Shown: positions 21,681 to 34,032, numbered from the stretch's first letter. The stretch is DNA of 64,000 nucleotides from Aricia agestis (GCF_905147365.1 NC_056407.1:10620001-10684000), one strand, 5' to 3'. Translations and numbers: made by a program. Notes: a model not told the origin generated them from the sequence alone.

Positions 21681-23834
21681 ACCAAATCTTTTAGACACAT
21701 TAATGGAACATATCTCGTATTACATATTTTGATTAATCGAATAAGGGATAATTTAAAACGAAATTGGTATCAATAAATCAAGCGCGTGACAAGTTGGAGT
21801 CAAAATTTTCAATTATAGTCACCATAACGACTATCGGCCGCGGGCACTTAGCATTTTAAAGCTGACCTTCTCTGTCTATCTGTCTCTACATAGAGCGTGT
21901 ATGTAGTACGCCGTACGGGCGTTTCTTCATCGCTTCGACCATCTTACATAAGAGTTTTTAAACCACTCCTAAGTTTTATATTCTTTGTTCGTTAGAAACA
22001 ATGATAACATTGTCCGTTTTGTATTTACATTTTTGCTTATCTATTGGGTAATCTAATTTACAGCAATTAAGTAACACAATGCATCTATGAGGAGAAACTT
22101 TTGTTCTTATGTTTAACTGGATAAGCTTTAAACATTATGAGATAAGACTAAGATTATAGAAAAACATAATATCCTTTATTTGGCCATTATTTGGTTAGAA
22201 TATGTATTGTATTCATAAATAATGATGGGTACGAGCAGCTACTTCATGAATTTATAAATCAACGTTAATTAAAATTTAAGCCATCGACTAAAGTTGAAAC
22301 TTTGTAATAAGCTCCGTAACAGAATTTCTGAAGTCATGAAGAAGCGGAAGCCCTTTTTCATATAAATTACAATCGCTCGTTTAATGTACTATTAGAGGAA
22401 TGATTTAGACGGTGATGCTACGTTATTTGGTCGACAAGTGGTCAAGCCTGACATGACGAATACTGGCTTAACATAATCCGGCCGAATAGCGTTGGCCATC
22501 TGTTTATAAATAAATCTCTGATGGTACAAAAACACATAATTGCACACAGTTCTCACTTGTTCGGAGAGCACTCGTTCTCAACGCTGTCTTTGATTTGTTC
22601 AATTACTTGATGCTAACAAGATGCTCCGTACAATACCCTTGTAATTGGAGGAATTTCACACAATATATGTCGGCTTTATTGTTGAAACAACAAAGCGTGT
22701 TTTAACGTGCACCATTTTCGCTGTAATTTTATCACTAGTAGCTAGAATTTAGAGCGACACCGTTAGCGCATTAGATCACGTAGCTCCAGCAAAAAATGGT
22801 CAATCACTCTTTTTTCTAAAATGACTTGCACTCTAGTAAACTTCCTACCTATTTTGTAACCTAGAAAATATAAAATACTCGAACAATATTATTAAAAGAG
22901 ATCTGCTGAAGAATTTGAAGGAGAGCTTCACAATTTTATCGTAAAATTAAGGTAGAAATAGACATTAATCAAAAAGATACTTCAGGTGCCTTGAAAAATT
23001 ACTTTGCTTTTATTTTCGTTAGGCAAAGCATAATACTTTATTGCCCATTATAACTCAAGCCGGTCAAAGTTTACTACGGGTACTGTGGTATGTAAATTGT
23101 AATAAAATTGTTTATTCTTTATGACCGTAATTATTAGCCGCTACTGCGTTTAATCATTAAAGTGCCATTATTCCATAAAATAGTCAGCCATTTCGTTAAT
23201 GAATATTTCTAGAAACTTTTGTACTATTCATCCTAATTTAGCAAAATCTAAGATATTTGCCACAAAACCAATTATTAAGTAGTAACAAGACTACTAATAA
23301 GTATAATACTTTCTATGCAATATTATGTTATTAATTATTATAATAGTTATATTGTTTGTGTGCCAAACATTTGAATGTGTAGGTATAGGAATGCCGTGCA
23401 CCAGCATCCCACGCTACATAATAAAGGGGTATTATCCGCGTTTCCGGGTAGATGTATGATGGCTGGAGCTCAGAGGGGATTAGTGATCGGTTTTATATCA
23501 CATAAGAACTTCGAATCTCTCTCTCATTTACATATCACTTACTAAGTAATATATTTTTAAAGGGCCTATAATCCGCTGCCGATGTGAGTTGTGACGTAAT
23601 TGTATAATTATTGCGATTAATATTTTAGTGTATCTTTAGAAATATAGAGCTTGTAAAGTATATAATACAACTCCAGGCATCCATAATTGTTGATGAAGAA
23701 TTTTTTTAGTTCTTTGTAGGTTAATTAGGTACCTAAAATATCTAAATTAATACAACAAAGGTGTCTATTGATAACAAGCAATGTAAATAAAAAATAAACT
23801 GCTGAGTTAATGTTAGATCAACCTAATGTTATAA

Positions 23835-24182
23835 TTAAAATAATAAACGCTGATCATTTGAACACTGTTTTTGTATACAATAATGTTTGATTGGATGATG
23901 GATGAAGTCGTTACAGCGGAATGCGTGATCTTCATTACCGCTGGCATTGTTCTCGCAAGATCCGTTTAGAATATACAAGAAATAGTACGGTGATCGACAA
24001 ATATCGCTGCACTTATGGCCCTTAATGTCAAAGCAATAAGGGCGGTGCGCCATGTTTGTCGCCGACTGTACACGGATACCGAAGAACCAAGTTAATGGGG
24101 GAGCCGGGATCGTTACGTCCGACTCATGTGTATTATTAAGCCTAAGAAGGAATGTGCCTGAACCTAGGTCACCGAGTAGCAC
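23835..24182 (-). other. Uncharacterised 115-codon open frame, possible exon
   Basis: The minus-strand frame begins MLLGDLGSGTFLLRLNNTHE and is Cys-rich (eight Cys, several in C-x-D-I/C-x-N spacing) in its second half. It lies in a stretch with higher GC than its flanks. No signal peptide, known domain or clear splice sites were recognised. A chance frame is the default; a lineage-specific exon is possible. Confidence 0.2.
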
Positions 24183-25485
24183 GCGAGGCCATAATACACC
24201 TTACGAGGGGCCACAATTTTGACTGAAAACTGATGCCTCGATTGCCTCACCCGTTAGGGCCGTAATAAATAATAATTGCTGATGTGCTGTAAATTTTATT
24301 GCCCCATGTTCTCGGGAACCTAATTAGGTAGTACAGTTTGAAAATGATGCAGAAGCTACAGAAAACATTTAAGCCAGAAGCTTCTTTTGACGTAATATTT
24401 TGAACTTAGATTATAGAAAGTGGGTTTCAAATTATTATTGAAATAAGTTGATTCCAAAAAGTGTTTTCGCAATAAGTTATCAAATGGCAAGTCTCAATTT
24501 CTCTTACATTACGTCTCTACAACATTAAAATACCAATATAAAAGTCAGTCACAAATACTGAACCAAATATTTTCCTTGTTGCATTATACAGCGTGCTCGT
24601 TATTCGAAAATATATTATATTCAGTCAGAGTGAGCCAGGTGTGAAATCAATTTGTTATTATACAAATTAAACAATGTATTATAATGCAAATATTTCATTA
24701 TTTTTGTTGCGGTTCATTTGGTACGTATAATACATTTTAAATACTTACTAATTATTATAAAAATCACATGTTGAAATATTTTACAATTCAATAGTAAATA
24801 AGCTGTTCATATTATGAAACTAAAGCTTTTAGCCGTCACTTCAGTATTAATATTTACCTATAATCTCCGACATAGAGTCACATAGAGTTTTGTAGTAAGT
24901 TAGTTGAGTTTTGTAGTAGTCATGTAAGGATTTTAAAAATTTATTATAAAATTTCAAAAATATCTAACAATAATAAATTCCGATGCGTTATGTACCTGCA
25001 ATAGGAATGTAGCTTCAATGATTATTTGTATAAAAAAGAAATGCTAGTCACAGGTCGGATATCGATAGTCATCTCTGACCTCTGTCTTCGACATTCATGG
25101 CAATGCGTGGCCTTGTTATTTCGGTACTTGAGAACTTATTGTTAGAGAATTGACCGTATAAACGTCCGTATATTTAAAATATATATATATTCAAATATAA
25201 TAGATTTAATACGCTAAAACTGCGCTACATTATTAGAATAATAATGTTATTTTTAATACGAATTTCAGATTAAAATGACTAATTTTTTACTGGGATCAGG
25301 CAGAACACAATGGAAGTTAGATAAGAAGGATGAAATAAGTTACCTGTAATTTTCGTATTTTTACGAAAGTCGCAACGATTACGTTGTGGTTGCTGAGTAA
25401 AGGTTTGAAAACTTCCAGTGACTACAAAAACTATGCAACGCTAAATTTCAAAGATCAAATTTAGCCACGAAGTCTTCATTTCATT

Positions 25486-25719
25486 AGAAAACCGGCGTGA
25501 AACAGCGCTTGCGCTGTGTTTCGCCGAGTGAGTGAGTTTACCGGAGGCCCAATCCCCTACCCTTTTCCCTTCCCTACCCTCCCCTATTACCCGATTCCCT
25601 CTTACAAGGCCGGCAACGCACCTGCAGCTCTTCTGATGCTGCGAGTGTCCATGGGCGACGGAAGTTGCTTTCCATCAGGTGACCCGTTTGCTCATTTGCC
25701 CCCTTATTTCATAAAAAAA
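25486..25719 (+). mobile_element. SINE-like repeat S1, copy 4 (5' truncated)
   Basis: Begins at AGAAAACCGGCGTGAAACAG and lacks the ~75-bp head, as expected for incomplete reverse transcription; the 3' end is complete. Confidence 0.8.
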
Positions 25720-25794
25720 TGGTCTGTCATTTCATTATACCTAACCAATTTTGATTGGCTATAATGAAATGCTGACAAAGCTGTGGAGTAAAAT

Positions 25795-26195
25795 ATGACT
25801 ATAAAAAGTTTGCTCTTTAGGGTAAAAACGGTATGTCCGTCTGTCCATCTGTCCATCTGTCTGTCTGTCTCCAGGCTGTTTCTCAAGAACCGCTATAGCT
25901 ATAGTTATGAAATTTTCACAAATTGTGTATTTCTGTTGCCGCTATAATAACAAATACTCAAAATAAAATATTTAAGGGGGCTCCCATACAACAAACGTGA
26001 TTTTTTGACATTTTTTGCTCGATATCAATAATGGTAACAGGTATGCACTTGAAATTTTCACAAAGTCCTTGATTATATGCGTACTTTGTTAATTAATAAA
26101 TATTAAAATAAAATGAAACATTAAGCTCCCTTAAAAAAAACACAATTTTTGGTCTGTTTTTGCTCTGTAACGGTACGGAACCCTTCGTGAGCGAA
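25795..26195 (+). repeat. High-copy dispersed repeat (GGAACCCTTCGTG type), copy 1
   Basis: Contains a (CTGT)n-rich stretch, AACCGCTATAGCTATAG, AAGGGGGCTCCCATACAACA and, at the right end, ACGGTACGGAACCCTTCGTG. The sequence order matches 48934-49320 and partly 28996-29391. Element class not determined. Confidence 0.65.
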
Positions 26196-27060
26196 GGTAA
26201 ATGGCTATTCAAACTCTATTTACTATGATGGATAACGTTACGTTATGAAAGCAATAACAAAAGGTATCCCTAGAGTCACTGAAAGTTTTGTAGGTGTCAT
26301 CCCTTGTAGTAATATATCATAACTTTTATACTGTAACGTGTGCTGACGTTGCACCTGCTGCAGAACTTTCCTTCTGAATCGGAAATATTGTGACAGTCAT
26401 CAGTTACCTTCTTTATTTCCAACTTTGTTCTCAGTTCTGAAGTATATTGTGTTGGACGCGTGAAATGAATGGACTATTTCTGATCGCAGGGAAAAGTTTG
26501 GATCATTTCGTTTCATGACATTAATATACAGTATGTTTGTTGTGTTATAATGTCTCCCAACTTTTTGAAATCAATATACATAGGCAGTTATAGGTATACT
26601 TCAAACTTTTACGGTGCGTTCAGATTCGACAGACGCGTGCAGAGACGCGTTTTCTGCGCGATAAATGCTCCCAAACGCTACATTTGAGCAAATCTACTAT
26701 TAAAACATACACCTCACCCTTTATTGCACTCTTCATAACTTCGTCATAATAAATTCTACTTGGTATCTTGTACCAAGAATTAAGAATATACTTGGATGGA
26801 ACAAAAAATCCACATACTTTAATTTCTGGGAGGATTTATTTAAAAGAATCTTTCTTAGAACTCGCCGACGCGACGTCCTCAGAGAAATTTCTTTAATGAA
26901 ATAACTAGATTAAGTTCATTCAGACTGTGACATATTTTATTGCAGGTTTTTCTTTGAGTATGAGAGAACGACTGCATACTGAATCTTGTTTATCAATTGT
27001 AATTAAAATAATAAAATGTTGGTAAAAAAATAAATACGTTAAAATCTTCTCGCTATATCC

Positions 27061-27260
27061 ATATCTTAAATCTTTAAACGACCAATTCTTGTATATATAT
27101 TATAGTTGGAATCTCGGAATCGGCTCCAACGATTTTCATGAAATTTAGTATATAGGGGGTTTCGGGGCCGATAAATCGATCTAGCTAGGAATCATTTTTA
27201 GAAAATATCATTTTATTCGTGTTTTATCGAATACCGAGCAAGGCTCGGTCAAATACCTAG
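27061..27260 (+). mobile_element. Helitron-like element, fourth family (CCGAGC hairpin)
   Basis: Contains TTGGAATCTCGGAATCGGC, GGGGTTTCGGGGCCGATAAA and ends with hairpin CCGAGCAAGGCTCGG and ACCTAG (27257-27260). A minus-strand copy lies at 36502-36711, where the end reads AAACAGCTAG. Confidence 0.65.
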
Positions 27261-27270
27261 TGAATATTTT

Positions 27271-27428
27271 AAATGCCAAAGTGTCTAATGTCTATGTCTA
27301 TCTTTCTGTTTCTTACTTCTTCACATCCAAACTGCTGAGCTAATTTTGGTGAAATTTGGTACAGAAATATTTTATTCCAGCGCGATAAACTTATTTTGGC
27401 GCAACGGAGTTGCGGACGTCATCTTGTA
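27271..27428 (+). mobile_element. Helitron-like fragment (Lep1-type)
   Basis: Decayed copy abutting the previous element: CTTCTTCACATCCAAACTGC, then TTTGGCGCAACGGAGTTGCG and CATCTTG in place of CATCTAG. The GGAAAGGACATAGG core is deleted. Confidence 0.6.
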
Positions 27429-28029
27429 TCAATAAGTTATTCAGCTGTCTTAAAAATAGGCAACAAATACATTGCAATTGTAGTATTAGGCAATGCATCA
27501 TTAATTTGGTTGTTATTGGTAAGTTTTGTTTGTGTACAGGGCAATAAATATCGTTAGACATCGCCAGCTGTCGTCGTAACGTACAATCATGGTAGAGCGA
27601 TTGCTCGCGGCTTTGTTATTCGATCATATCCTTATTTAGCTGTTTGATTATTTTATTAGCAGATAAAGAAATATGGGTGAAGATGACGATAGGAAATGTC
27701 CTGCCGATCTTACCTTAATAACTTTTCATAAAGGTATTATAATTAAAAGTTCGCAATTAGTATTTTTTCTTTTTCATGTATGGTAGGCCTCCTAATAATT
27801 TTATTGTTTGTATAAAAAAACTTAAAATATTTTCGTGGTATGACCGTATGTTATTTTGTCTTGGTTCTAAGTCGGGAAGTTATTTGATAGTGAAGACTAA
27901 TGTGAAATGAAACAAGGCTTGTTCGCCCTGATTTATTAAAGTTATGCACTCATAGATCAATGCACTTGTAATCATTAGCATGTGCGAGTGCTGTAGTAAT
28001 TAGCATAGTGTCTGAGTGTGCGTGTTCGT

Positions 28030-28094
28030 TGTTTAAACATCAACTTACATGTTTTACAGGAGGGTTGTTTAAGCATCAACTTACATGTTTTACA
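28030..28094. repeat. Tandem duplication of a ~36-bp unit
   Basis: GTTTAA(A/G)CATCAACTTACATGTTTTACA occurs twice, separated by GGAGGGTT. Confidence 0.75.
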
Positions 28095-28121
28095 TAGAAA
28101 CAAAAAGAAACGAGACTAAGG

Positions 28122-28180
28122 GCCTGTTTCGCTACTTCCTGATAAGTACCGGATAGGCTATCCACCACTTAACTGACATT
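28122..28180. mobile_element. MITE left-end fragment related to 6246-6350
   Basis: TAAGGGCCTGTTTCGCTACTT matches the left terminus of the MITE at 6246. The right end is missing, and an S1 element begins just downstream at 28193. Confidence 0.5.
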
Positions 28181-28192
28181 ACACGTGGGAGA

Positions 28193-28493
28193 GCCATGCT
28201 TCGGCACGAATGGGCCGGCTCGACCAGAGAACTACCACGTTGTCACAGAAAACCGGTGCGAAACAGCGCTTGCGCTGTGTTTCGCCAAGTGAGTGAGTTT
28301 ACCGGAGGCCCAATCCCCTAACCTATTCCCTTCCCTAACCTCCCCTATTCCCTTCCTTTCCCATCCCTACCCTCCCCTATTACCCTATTCCCTCTTAAAA
28401 GGCCGGCAACTTCTGATACTGCGAGTGTTCATGGGCGACGGAGGTTGCTTTCCATCAGGTGACCCGTTTGCTCGTTTGCCCCCTTAATTCATA
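28193..28493 (+). mobile_element. SINE-like repeat S1, copy 5
   Basis: Complete head (ACGTGGGAGAGCCATGCTTC) and 3' end (CCCCCTTAATTC), with a small deletion of the GCACCTGCAGCTC segment near 28410 and little A-tail. Confidence 0.8.
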
Positions 28494-28995
28494 CTTACGT
28501 TTTAACAAGATCCTTAGAACCTTGTCCATTCTAATTTACCTGGAAACAAATGAAAAATATTAGTCACAAATCACATTTTATGAGAAAAATAACTTACAAT
28601 TAAAACTAGCTAGTGCCTAATTACGAAACGTCATTTGTTTACAAATTATTTAATCACCAAATAAAGACTATAAACGAATTAGCATATTAAAATACTTTTA
28701 TTTTCTAAGCTATTGTAGACAAGATATTGTTCATTAGTAACATAACGTATGCTCATTGCGTATGCGATGAGATTTAAAATTATAATTTATGGCTTATTCG
28801 AGTGTTGAAAGAGGTCCGAGAGGCGTGGGCGGGACTAGCTGCATAACCTTTCAAATCTCGCTTTGTCTATGATATAACATTACCGATGTATACTGTTAAA
28901 CTCCTTTTAAAAGCGAGTATATCCCTTGTAAACTTAAGTATATTATGCGGCTTTTCCACATTTACTCATGATAGACTTACACCCCCTTACCTTTT

Positions 28996-29391
28996 TAGGG
29001 TTCCTAAAATCTATAAGGGTTCCTTATAGATTCGTCATGTCTGTCTGTCTGTCTGTCTGTCCGTCCGTATGTCACAGCCACTTTCCTCCGAAACTATAAG
29101 AGTTATACTATTGAAAATTGGTAAGTAGATGTAGTATGTAAACCGCATTAAGATTTTGATACAAAAAACGGAAAAATATTAAAAATTTTAGGGCTTCCCA
29201 TAGGTACTTATACAACTGAAACAAAAAAAATAAATTTATACGTCACAAATGGTAAACCTTAAATTAATTCTCATTAAATCAACTGAAATATAAAAATAAA
29301 TCAAAAACCTTTTAATTTCATTAAAATAAACCTTATTACTACTGCGGAACCCTTCATGGGCGAGTCCAACTCGCACTTGGCTGCTTTTTTT
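28996..29391 (+). repeat. High-copy dispersed repeat, copy 2
   Basis: Starts TAGGGTTCCTAAAATCTATA, then (GTCT)n, and ends GCGGAACCCTTCATGGGCGA, GTCCAACTCGCACTTGGCTG and a T-run. The right end corresponds to the end of 25795-26195. Confidence 0.6.
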
Positions 29392-29407
29392 ACAAGGTTT
29401 ATTACGT

Positions 29408-29496
29408 TGAATAGATATACAGTGTTTTGTTCCTGTCACACAAGTGACATTTTTAATTGGATTGAAGAAGACAAAACACTGTATAACTATTCAAAG
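29408..29496. repeat. Small foldback repeat
   Basis: TTGAATAGATATACAGTGTT at the left mirrors AACACTGTATAACTATTCAA at the right with one or two mismatches; the total is under 100 bp. No clear target duplication. Confidence 0.55.
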
Positions 29497-30639
29497 CTTA
29501 TACAGCGTTTATTAGTAAGGGTGGTAGAGTATTAACGACATCTGTATAACTCCAAAAATATGTGTAAAATTCCTCATAATTATTTTACATTGAAGGCAGT
29601 GTTTCAAAGGCTAAGGTAACTACGAGAACGAGGTTCAGGTTCACAATATTATTCTGAGCAAGTGGACATAATTTTCCTTACAAACAAAATGTAATTTTAG
29701 TGTCACTTTGAAGAGCCATACGTTTTAAAAGGACAATGGGTCAATCAATACCCATCTTCATCACTGAAGTTACTCCTAAGGGCCGTCGCCGTTAATTTCT
29801 AATGATTATTTTAACACCTCGCGTTTCTCAAGCAGTGTGAAGTATTGTCATTCATTTCCTTAATGTCCTGCAGACAAGGTGCTCTTATGGACTTGTTTAT
29901 TACGAATATTCTGTGGAAATGGTCCTTATGTCTTTAGCGTAAAGATCATGACAGGGCAAAACTAATTTTGAACCGTCTGCAACATAATCATTAAACGCTG
30001 TAGGCGTCCCATAGCTATTGAAAGTGTTGTCATCTATTAAACTGTACTAAAATCTATACTAAGTGTAAACACGACCGTACTATTTTGTATGGGGATAAGA
30101 ACATATTTGGATGAAATATTTATGATTTTTATCAAATACAATCGAATGTTATCGGCTCCATTTGTTTTGCTTTATATTTTCATAAAATTCGTATTGTGAT
30201 TTATTTTGTATAGCAAATTTGCGATGATTATACCACGAAAATGGTGATGATAATGATAATGGTGATATTAATACCACAAAAATCTCTTACTTTTTCACTA
30301 AACGCTCGCAGGCATGATTACAAGCTTTTATTTTTTGAATTATTCTTTTAATTTTTTTTCGAACAGCTTAAATAGCTAAGCTTTAATCTTCTTCAAATAT
30401 GTGGAGCTTAATTAAAGACAAGAACAAACGTAAAATATCTATAAATTATAACTTTTTCCGCAGGTAAATTGGCAGACGTTTTTTAATATTTTTCGATGCT
30501 ATTTTTTCTGCCTTAATAAGCTCATTACAAAAACTTCAACTAAGATTAATTTGATAAACAAAGTCAATTTGTATTGTAATCGAATGTATCGATATAAAAA
30601 AACAACAAAGAACACCTGCTAACAAGATAATAACGGTGC

Positions 30640-30930
30640 ACCGGATAGAAAAACCCGGGTCATTGTGGTTTCGGCGAGCAGTCACGAGTACGGCATCAGA
30701 TAAGCGAACAAAAATATCGAGTAAAATATCGACTCGATGGTGAGATCCTAGTCGTGATCGATAGAGGAACGAAGTGTCACGCGCGGGGTCAGCGACCGCG
30801 GGTCAGGGTCGGCCTGCGAATATCGGTTCCCGACGGATACGTAGGAACCGTGGAACCACTTCATTGTTATTCCCGGTTCTCGACAGAACCGCGCCCGTCT
30901 GCGAGAGTCGAGACACGTGTTTGAATCATA
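30640..30930. promoter_or_regulatory. GC-richer island, candidate promoter/UTR region
   Basis: CpG-rich relative to the AT-rich flanks. Contains TTTCGGCGAGCAGTCACGAG (an insect initiator-like AGCAGTC) and GATGGTGAGATC (donor-like on the plus strand, ~30738). It could be a 5' exon of an unseen plus-strand transcript or an enhancer. Splice signals for the minus-strand cadherin gene are not convincing here. Confidence 0.25.
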
Positions 30931-31142
30931 AATACGTATTCAAAGTTGTCACTTCCCGTTGCAAGTTGCTTTACTTAAATGTTTGTAAGTTTTGTAACAA
31001 TAGTCTTGTTTCTCTTCAAACCAAAGTTTAATTAAAAATTCCATCCTATGGTGAAAGAAAGGTGGTTTCAATGAATCCGTATAAAACATAGCACACAATA
31101 TAGAGGAAAACTGATTGGGCGCTTTTATCATATAGTAACTTA

Positions 31143-31200
31143 CATATACTATATGGCTTTTATACATATAATAATATAAAAGCCATATAGTATGGCTTTT
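31143..31200. repeat. Hairpin (20-bp arms)
   Basis: ACTATATGGCTTTTATA and TATAAAAGCCATATAGT face each other around an AT-rich loop. Confidence 0.7.
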
Positions 31201-31750
31201 ATATTATTTTCCTCATAATTTATAAATTCGGGATAGGAAAAATCTTAGACACATGATTCTTCTGTCTTTTCTCCCGGTACCTATAAGACATATCACTAAA
31301 TCAATAGTATAAATATTAAAAAATTGTACTAATATTATTGAATAGTCTATCATTATTTATTCTTCGCCAAAAGAAACCCGTCAACTATGGAAACTAAGGT
31401 TTTCAAAAGACGTAGACGCGTGCACAACCAAGTCGAACACATAAACACATTGCAATTTATTTCACTTAACACACGTGCGCTATGCTTATAAATTATTGGG
31501 TCCGTTACAGGAAAACGTGTTCGAATGTATTGCATTACTTTTACCGAACTATTAAATAACATTGCTGAAACTAACTATCGCATAAAACACTCATAGAAGT
31601 AAACTATTTAACGGTCAGTTAAAATTTATCGAAAGTGCTACAGAGCTGTTAAGAGTAGCTTTAACTATCAATTTAACTTTACTAAAATATTATTGTATGT
31701 AAACTTAATAATAGGTATTGGTAAAATACGGTAATAATAATCTATAAATG

Positions 31751-32127
31751 ACGTACTAATTATTATAGATGCGACAGTGTGTCTGTTTGTCTACCAGTTT
31801 ATTGCCTCTTCATGCCCAAACCACTAAACTGATTTTGCTGAAAGGAATTAAGATGCTTTGAGTCCCGGATGGCTTTAAGGAAAGGACGTAGTGTACTTTT
31901 CATTACCAAAAAAAATACGGTTTCCGCGCGATAAACGCATTTTGGCGCAACGTAGCTGCTGGCACTAAGGGCCGGGACACAAAAACACGGCACGACGTCG
32001 TACGGCGTCGTACGACGTCGTGCCGTAGAAACTCACCTAGAAATTCATGACGAGTTTCTATGGCACGACGTCGTACGACGCCGTACGACGTCGTGCCGTG
32101 TTTTTGTGTCCCGGCCCTTACAGCTAG
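31751..32127 (+). mobile_element. Helitron-like element (Lep1-type) interrupted by a MITE
   Basis: Starts ACGTACTAATTATTATAGAT, continues TGCCTCTTCATGCCCAAACC and GCGCGATAAACGCATTTTGG, and ends CAGCTAG (32124-32127). The 149-bp palindromic MITE 31969-32117 sits near its 3' end. Confidence 0.65.
31969..32117. mobile_element. 149-bp near-perfect palindromic MITE, ACGTCG-rich
   Basis: Terminal inverted repeats of 66 bp with one mismatch leave only a 17-nt loop. The arms start GGGCCGGGACACAAAAACAC and contain interlocking palindromes of the type ACGACGTCGT repeated several times. Flanks are TAA at the left and TTA at the right, so either a TA duplication with AGGGCC termini or a TWA site with one change. 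No coding capacity. Confidence 0.8.
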
Positions 32128-32862
32128 TCTTAAAAGGTCTAGGGGAATAGACGTGCTTTTTTTAAAAATAATTAGTTACGCTTCTATTATAATTGGTTCT
32201 TAGTCCTACAAACTAAAAACTTATTTATTTTTTAGAAAACCCATTAACTACGTAAATAGAAAACAGTTTATTCGCTCGTAATATTTCTGAGTTTTGACAC
32301 GTTATATTAAACATTTAATTTATGAAAGTGGCAGTTAAATTTTAACGGTCGCTTCTTTGTTACAAAATTAAGTTAGTAAATCAATAAATTACTATTACTC
32401 AATGATATATTCATGAGAACGCTCGACGCTGCTACTGATTAAAGTTTTAATTAACTTGAAATGCCACTAAAAAGCTGAATATTATTAGATTGAAATCTTA
32501 AAATTCAGAATTAATTTCAATATTAAACTGAAGGAATTCATTGGTTTTCTGCATGATATATAGTTTTATAACTTTGTACTTTAGCTATGCACAAACGGGT
32601 TTATTGCTAAGTTAAGTGCGATTTAAGGAACTAAACGATTTCCCAAATTCGAAACCGCATCTTCGTACTAGCAAAGAGAATCACGCGGGAAACTATGAAT
32701 TTTCTGAACTGAAAAGTACCTTATATACAAATTCTTTGTAACTAAGCACCTCAAGTGCTTAATATGAAATAGCTGATTTTTTTCAAGTGAGAAAGTTGCT
32801 ACCGTAAAAATAAATAGTTGCGTAAAATGTTGTGTGTTCGTTATTCACCCTGTATAGAATCT

Positions 32863-32940
32863 TAAGGGTTGATTCACAACGCAACGCGACGTGTAGATGC
32901 ATTTCTTTGAATTTACAGATTGGCATGTCGCCTCGCGCAA
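32863..32940. mobile_element. MITE half related to 58129-58276
   Basis: TTAAGGGTTGATTCACAACG, CAACGCGACGTGTAGATGCA and TTTCTTTGAATTT align with the left arm of the MITE at 58129; the right arm is lost. Confidence 0.5.
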
Positions 32941-33471
32941 TGGGGATTGTCCATTTTTTTTTAATTTTGCTCATTACAAAAACATTTAGAGGAATAAGGT
33001 CAGTGATCGTTTTTCTGTATATAAACGAAAAAAATACCCATTAGTTACTTATATTTTTGAACAAATACGTTTAACCTTTGTTTGACCTTCAATGGCATTA
33101 AATTAGCAATAAATTCGTCCAACATTACGTTTCTAACTTTTGGTAAGCTTCTCGTATCAGCTTTCACATAATGAGAACTTGCATTTGACGAACCAGCCAT
33201 TATAAATAAGACTGAAAGGAAATTTAAAACTTATGCAGAGGTCAATCGGCGGCCGATGATGACGTCAGAGCGAAACTTTAAAAATTTATTGAGAAAAAAC
33301 TAGCCAATGTATTTCAAAATTATTTAATTTATATTCTTAAAATACCCTATTTTAACGAAAAAAAATATAAAAGTACATGTGATTTTTTTAGGACCATGCC
33401 CATTACTCAATATTAGGTTGGAATTATGGTAGTATGGATACTAATCACGAGTATTGCACGAGAACTAGACT

Positions 33472-34032
33472 TCCATACTAATATTATAAATGTGAAATGT
33501 AAAAAAATGTTAAAAAAATGTGTGTCTGTTACATGGATCTCCAGGTTTGAGTCCCAGGAAAGGACATATTATTACGATACTTTTTATCCTGGAAAAATGT
33601 ACAGTTCCCCTTTGATAATAATAATAATAACTCCCGCAGCGGTTTCGGTGACGGTGGCCGGTTTCATTGAAACCAGGCCAGTTACGCAGGAATTATTTTA
33701 TAGTGCCCAAGGATGTGCGCAGCAGGTACACAAGAGCACTCTCTATTCCTTTTACTCTCATAACCCAGTGGGACGGAAGACCGACACGACTGGTGAGAGA
33801 TCAGGTGCAGGACCGACTTTTTACATGCCCATCCGACGTATGGATCATCTTACTTGTCAGACAATCAGGTGATCAGCCTGCATTGTCCTAACCAAACTTG
33901 GAAATAACATGTTTCCAACGCGGGAATCGAACCCACGGCCTCCGAGTCAAGAGCCACGCTACCACGGAGGTGGTCAATCCCTCTTGATAAACGAATTTTG
34001 GCGCAACGAAGTCGCGTCGCCGTCGCTCTAGT
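33472..34032 (+). mobile_element. Helitron-like element (Lep1-type) split by a SINE
   Basis: The left part 33472-33617 (CCATACTAATATTATAAATG to GTACAGTTCCCCTTTGATA) and the right part from 33984 (GATAAACGAATTTTGGCGCA to GTCGCTCTAG) are contiguous in other copies. The gap is filled by a tRNA-type SINE. Confidence 0.7.
33618..33980 (-). mobile_element. tRNA-headed SINE, A box damaged
   Basis: Minus-strand SINE sharing about 330 bp with 53070-53426. The tRNA-like head retains a B box (GGTTCGATTCC) but lacks about 14 bp around the A box found in the other copy. Flanked by CCCTTTGATA / CCCTCTTGATA, a probable target duplication inside the Helitron. The long open frame across it (33426-33872) is a repeat artefact. 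Confidence 0.75.

Larger units (their letters stand above)
21121..25485. other. Non-coding DNA, no gene recognised
   Basis: Holds a 49-bp tandem duplication (21567-21680) and a 115-codon minus-strand frame (23835-24182), listed separately. Otherwise no supportable feature. Confidence 0.4.

Noticed and set aside
33426..33872. 148-codon plus-strand open frame
   Set aside because: It runs across a Helitron fragment and the antisense of a tRNA-headed SINE; a similar frame appears in the other SINE copy at 53114-53314.
33920..33975. Possible tRNA gene (B box GGTTCGATTCC on the minus strand)
   Set aside because: Part of a SINE head with a deletion at the A box; no complete cloverleaf. The same applies to B boxes near 2115, 14735, 15340 and 17008, and to the SINE at 53400.
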